Below, piece after piece: positions 12,491 through 13,804 of a DNA stretch of 13,804 nucleotides. Position 1 is the stretch's first letter. The number at the start of each line of letters is the position of its first letter. This stretch comes from CAYQUL01 sp964568925 (lineage in GTDB: Bacteria > Patescibacteriota > Microgenomatia > UBA8517), in contig CAZMSJ010000023.1 in NCBI GenBank assembly GCA_964568925.1, positions 1 through 13,804 of the forward strand. Reading direction: 5' to 3'. The position numbers and the translations under genes are program-made. The notes beneath the pieces are model-generated. The model searched no databases, was not told the origin of the DNA, and worked only from the letters and a program-made list of their open reading frames with translations.

Positions 12491-13141
12491 ATGCTTATTG
12501 ATCTACTTATCCATTCACCAATTATATTTGTACCTGTTTTCGTGGCTTTAGTTACGGCAATCACCGTTCATGAGTTCGCTCATGCCTTTGCAGCCGACAA
12601 ATTGGGAGACCCAACCCCGAGACTAATGGGACGCCTTACCTTAAATCCATTGAAGCACATGGATCCATTTGGGACTCTTTTGATGCTTATTTTGAACTTT
12701 GGCTGGGGCCGACCAGTCGTTTTTGACCCGTATAACCTTAAGAATCCTCGTCGAGATGCTGCAATTATTTCCTTTGCCGGCCCACTTTCAAACCTCCTTT
12801 TGGCGAGTGTCCTTTCAATTATCTTAAAAATCATGGCAAATGCCGGCGTCGGAGGACTTTTTGCGGTCGTTGCACCTCTATTTATCAAGTTTAACGTGAC
12901 CTTGGCCATCTTTAACCTTATTCCCGTCCACCCGCTTGATGGAGGCAAGATCCTTGTAGGACTGCTCCCTCCTCACCAGGCACGCACTGTAGACCGAATT
13001 ATGAGCCAATACGGCCTTATGATACTGGTATTCATCTTGATTGTTCCTCTGTTTGGAGGAACTTCTTTAGTCAACAGCGTGTTAACCCCAATTGTGAACT
13101 TTTTAATGAAGATCTATTTGCCAGGCAGACAATATATTTAA
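12491..13141 (+). CDS. Site-2-type M50 membrane metalloprotease
   Basis: This multi-pass zinc protease cuts substrates inside the membrane. The 216-residue protein is a minimal M50B-like core: a first membrane helix (about 10-32) carrying the zinc motif HEFAH with His27, Glu28 and His31, a conserved FAGPLSNLLLA (95-105), and a later helix ending NLIPVHPLDGGKIL (142-155) with the third zinc ligand Asp150. More hydrophobic segments lie at about 59-70, 93-116, 121-143 and 175-189. The PDZ domain of RseP and the CBS domains of SpoIVFB-like proteins are absent, which fits the small SREBP-site-2-protease group common in many bacteria. Its substrate is not indicated by its neighbours. The ATG follows a short leader without a Shine-Dalgarno sequence. 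It is divergent from rpmB. Confidence 0.93.
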   Translation: MLIDLLIHSPIIFVPVFVALVTAITVHEFAHAFAADKLGDPTPRLMGRLTLNPLKHMDPFGTLLMLILNFGWGRPVVFDPYNLKNPRRDAAIISFAGPLSNLLLASVLSIILKIMANAGVGGLFAVVAPLFIKFNVTLAIFNLIPVHPLDGGKILVGLLPPHQARTVDRIMSQYGLMILVFILIVPLFGGTSLVNSVLTPIVNFLMKIYLPGRQYI

Positions 13142-13146
13142 GGCAC

Positions 13147-13173
13147 AAAAAAGAGGTGGAACATGTCCACCTC
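13147..13173 (-). terminator. Rho-independent terminator of the 167-aa gene
   Basis: An 8-bp stem, GAGGTGGA / TCCACCTC (13153-13160 with 13166-13173), with a five-base loop is followed on the minus strand by six T. On the plus strand it is followed by ATCTCTTCTT, so it may weakly stop the M50 transcript too. Confidence 0.85.
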
Positions 13174-13228
13174 ATCTCTTCTTGACCTACGTTAGAGGCT
13201 TACTCATCAACTGAAAGCAAACCTTTCA

Positions 13229-13732
13229 TCAAACTGGATTGTCATCGCCATCCAAGATAATTGAATACCGTTTGTGACGGTGACCTGTATAGTCCTTATT
13301 CATACAAAAGACTTGCATCTCTGTTCTGTTTGGACGACCAGTGTCAGGATCATATGACAGAATAGTGAATCTGGTCGTAACTCTCATCTCCCTTCCACAC
13401 TCGATGCAATGGTGTTTGAATACCTTAGGGTATCTGACATCAATTTGATGAAACAGTTTCGGATAAATTTCTTGAAATTCATCGATAGTTGGGTTCTCTT
13501 CCTCGAACAACCTTATATTTGCTAAGAAAAGGGTGACCGAAAGAATAAAGCCACAAAAAGCACATACTATAAAAAGAACAAACACAACTACCAGGCTGAC
13601 ATCTGTATGCACATGGAACAACAAAAAAGAGAAAAAGTCACAAATTACGATACCAATTGAACCTGCTAAAATGCTGAAGATAAAGATCCAGGACCAATTT
13701 TCAGCATTAATTTTTCCCCAGTTCTTAAACAC
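13229..13732 (-). CDS. Two-helix membrane protein with Cys/His-rich tail, unknown (167 aa)
   Basis: I do not recognise this protein. The 167 residues comprise a short N-terminus, two hydrophobic segments at about 14-38 and 45-70, an acidic linker (76-90, EEENPTIDEFQE), and a soluble C-terminal domain. That domain holds Cys109-x-x-Cys112, a strand-rich stretch, Cys143 and nearby His151 and His153, a spacing that could bind zinc like a small ribbon. Both ends are predicted to be cytoplasmic. The start is GTG, chosen because AAGGAG lies six bases upstream. The gene has its own extended -10 promoter and terminator. It converges on the M50 protease gene. A membrane-anchored metal-binding or nucleic-acid-binding role is conceivable but not shown. 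Confidence 0.75.
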   Translation of the reverse strand: MFKNWGKINAENWSWIFIFSILAGSIGIVICDFFSFLLFHVHTDVSLVVVFVLFIVCAFCGFILSVTLFLANIRLFEEENPTIDEFQEIYPKLFHQIDVRYPKVFKHHCIECGREMRVTTRFTILSYDPDTGRPNRTEMQVFCMNKDYTGHRHKRYSIILDGDDNPV

Positions 13733-13761
13733 GATTCACTCCTTTTGTTACTTGGATGGCT

Positions 13762-13789
13762 ATTCTACCACAAAACACCCTATAAACAA
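13762..13789 (-). promoter_or_regulatory. Promoter of the 167-aa gene
   Basis: On the minus strand, -35-like TTGTTT (13784-13789), 16 bases, then TAGAAT (13762-13767) preceded by an extended TGG. The leader of about 24 nt carries AAGGAG before the GTG start. Confidence 0.6.
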
Positions 13790-13804
13790 AATATGAGGTG
13801 GAAA

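Noticed and set aside
12456..12491. Longer rpmB start adding 12 residues
   Set aside because: The added residues would be read across the predicted promoter, while MASCYLC already matches the family N-terminus.
1..13804. CRISPR array, tRNA, rRNA, insertion sequence, prophage or toxin-antitoxin pair
   Set aside because: No regularly spaced repeats, cloverleaf-like sequence, transposase or integrase motif, or recognisable toxin-antitoxin motif was found on reading either strand.

Overview
This is a bacterial chromosomal segment carrying fifteen genes, all apparently intact and read with the standard bacterial code. Both topA and def end in TGA, so TGA is a stop here. The recognisable genes are core functions: DNA topoisomerase I, DprA, a class B penicillin-binding protein, MreB, a Wzy/WaaL-type ligase, peptide deformylase, Met-tRNA formyltransferase, ribosomal protein L28 and a site-2-type M50 protease. 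They are mixed with six proteins I do not recognise, mostly small and four of them membrane proteins. Compact spacing, an AT-leaning composition, short versions of core proteins and many orphan small membrane proteins suggest a reduced-genome bacterium, possibly of the Patescibacteria (CPR). That placement is inference and no marker here proves it. MreB plus a PBP2-like transpeptidase suggests a rod-shaped, peptidoglycan-walled cell.

Layout. From the left, four genes lie on the minus strand, transcribed right to left: PBP2-like (3103-4716), dprA (overlapping it by 11 nt), topA, and an 82-aa two-helix membrane protein with a perfect consensus promoter. A divergent 136-aa membrane protein (4809-5219) faces mreB and they share a hairpin terminator. 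mreB is divergent from a 697-aa ligase fused to a C-terminal TPR region; def follows the ligase. def runs head-on into a GNAT-like gene, overlapping it by 9 nt. Upstream of the GNAT gene on the minus strand is another 82-aa unknown, divergent from fmt. fmt converges on an unknown 268-aa helical protein, which lies downstream of a 72-aa membrane protein. rpmB is divergent from the M50 protease, which converges on a 167-aa membrane protein with a Cys/His-rich tail.

How genes work together: PBP2 and MreB are elongation-machinery partners, def and fmt process initiator Met-tRNA and nascent proteins, DprA and TopA act on DNA, and the ligase and M50 protease act at the envelope.

The most striking signal is regulatory. 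Three plus-strand genes (ligase, def, fmt) each have an extended -10 element (TGnTAnAnT) ending exactly six bases before ATG, which predicts leaderless mRNAs. Several small unknown genes instead have a clear Shine-Dalgarno sequence. mreB and the ligase gene have mirror-image extended -10 elements two bases apart, forming one inverted repeat, and rpmB and the M50 gene have overlapping -10 boxes. No tRNA, rRNA, CRISPR array, insertion sequence or prophage is visible, and no gene-free stretch exceeds 300 bases.
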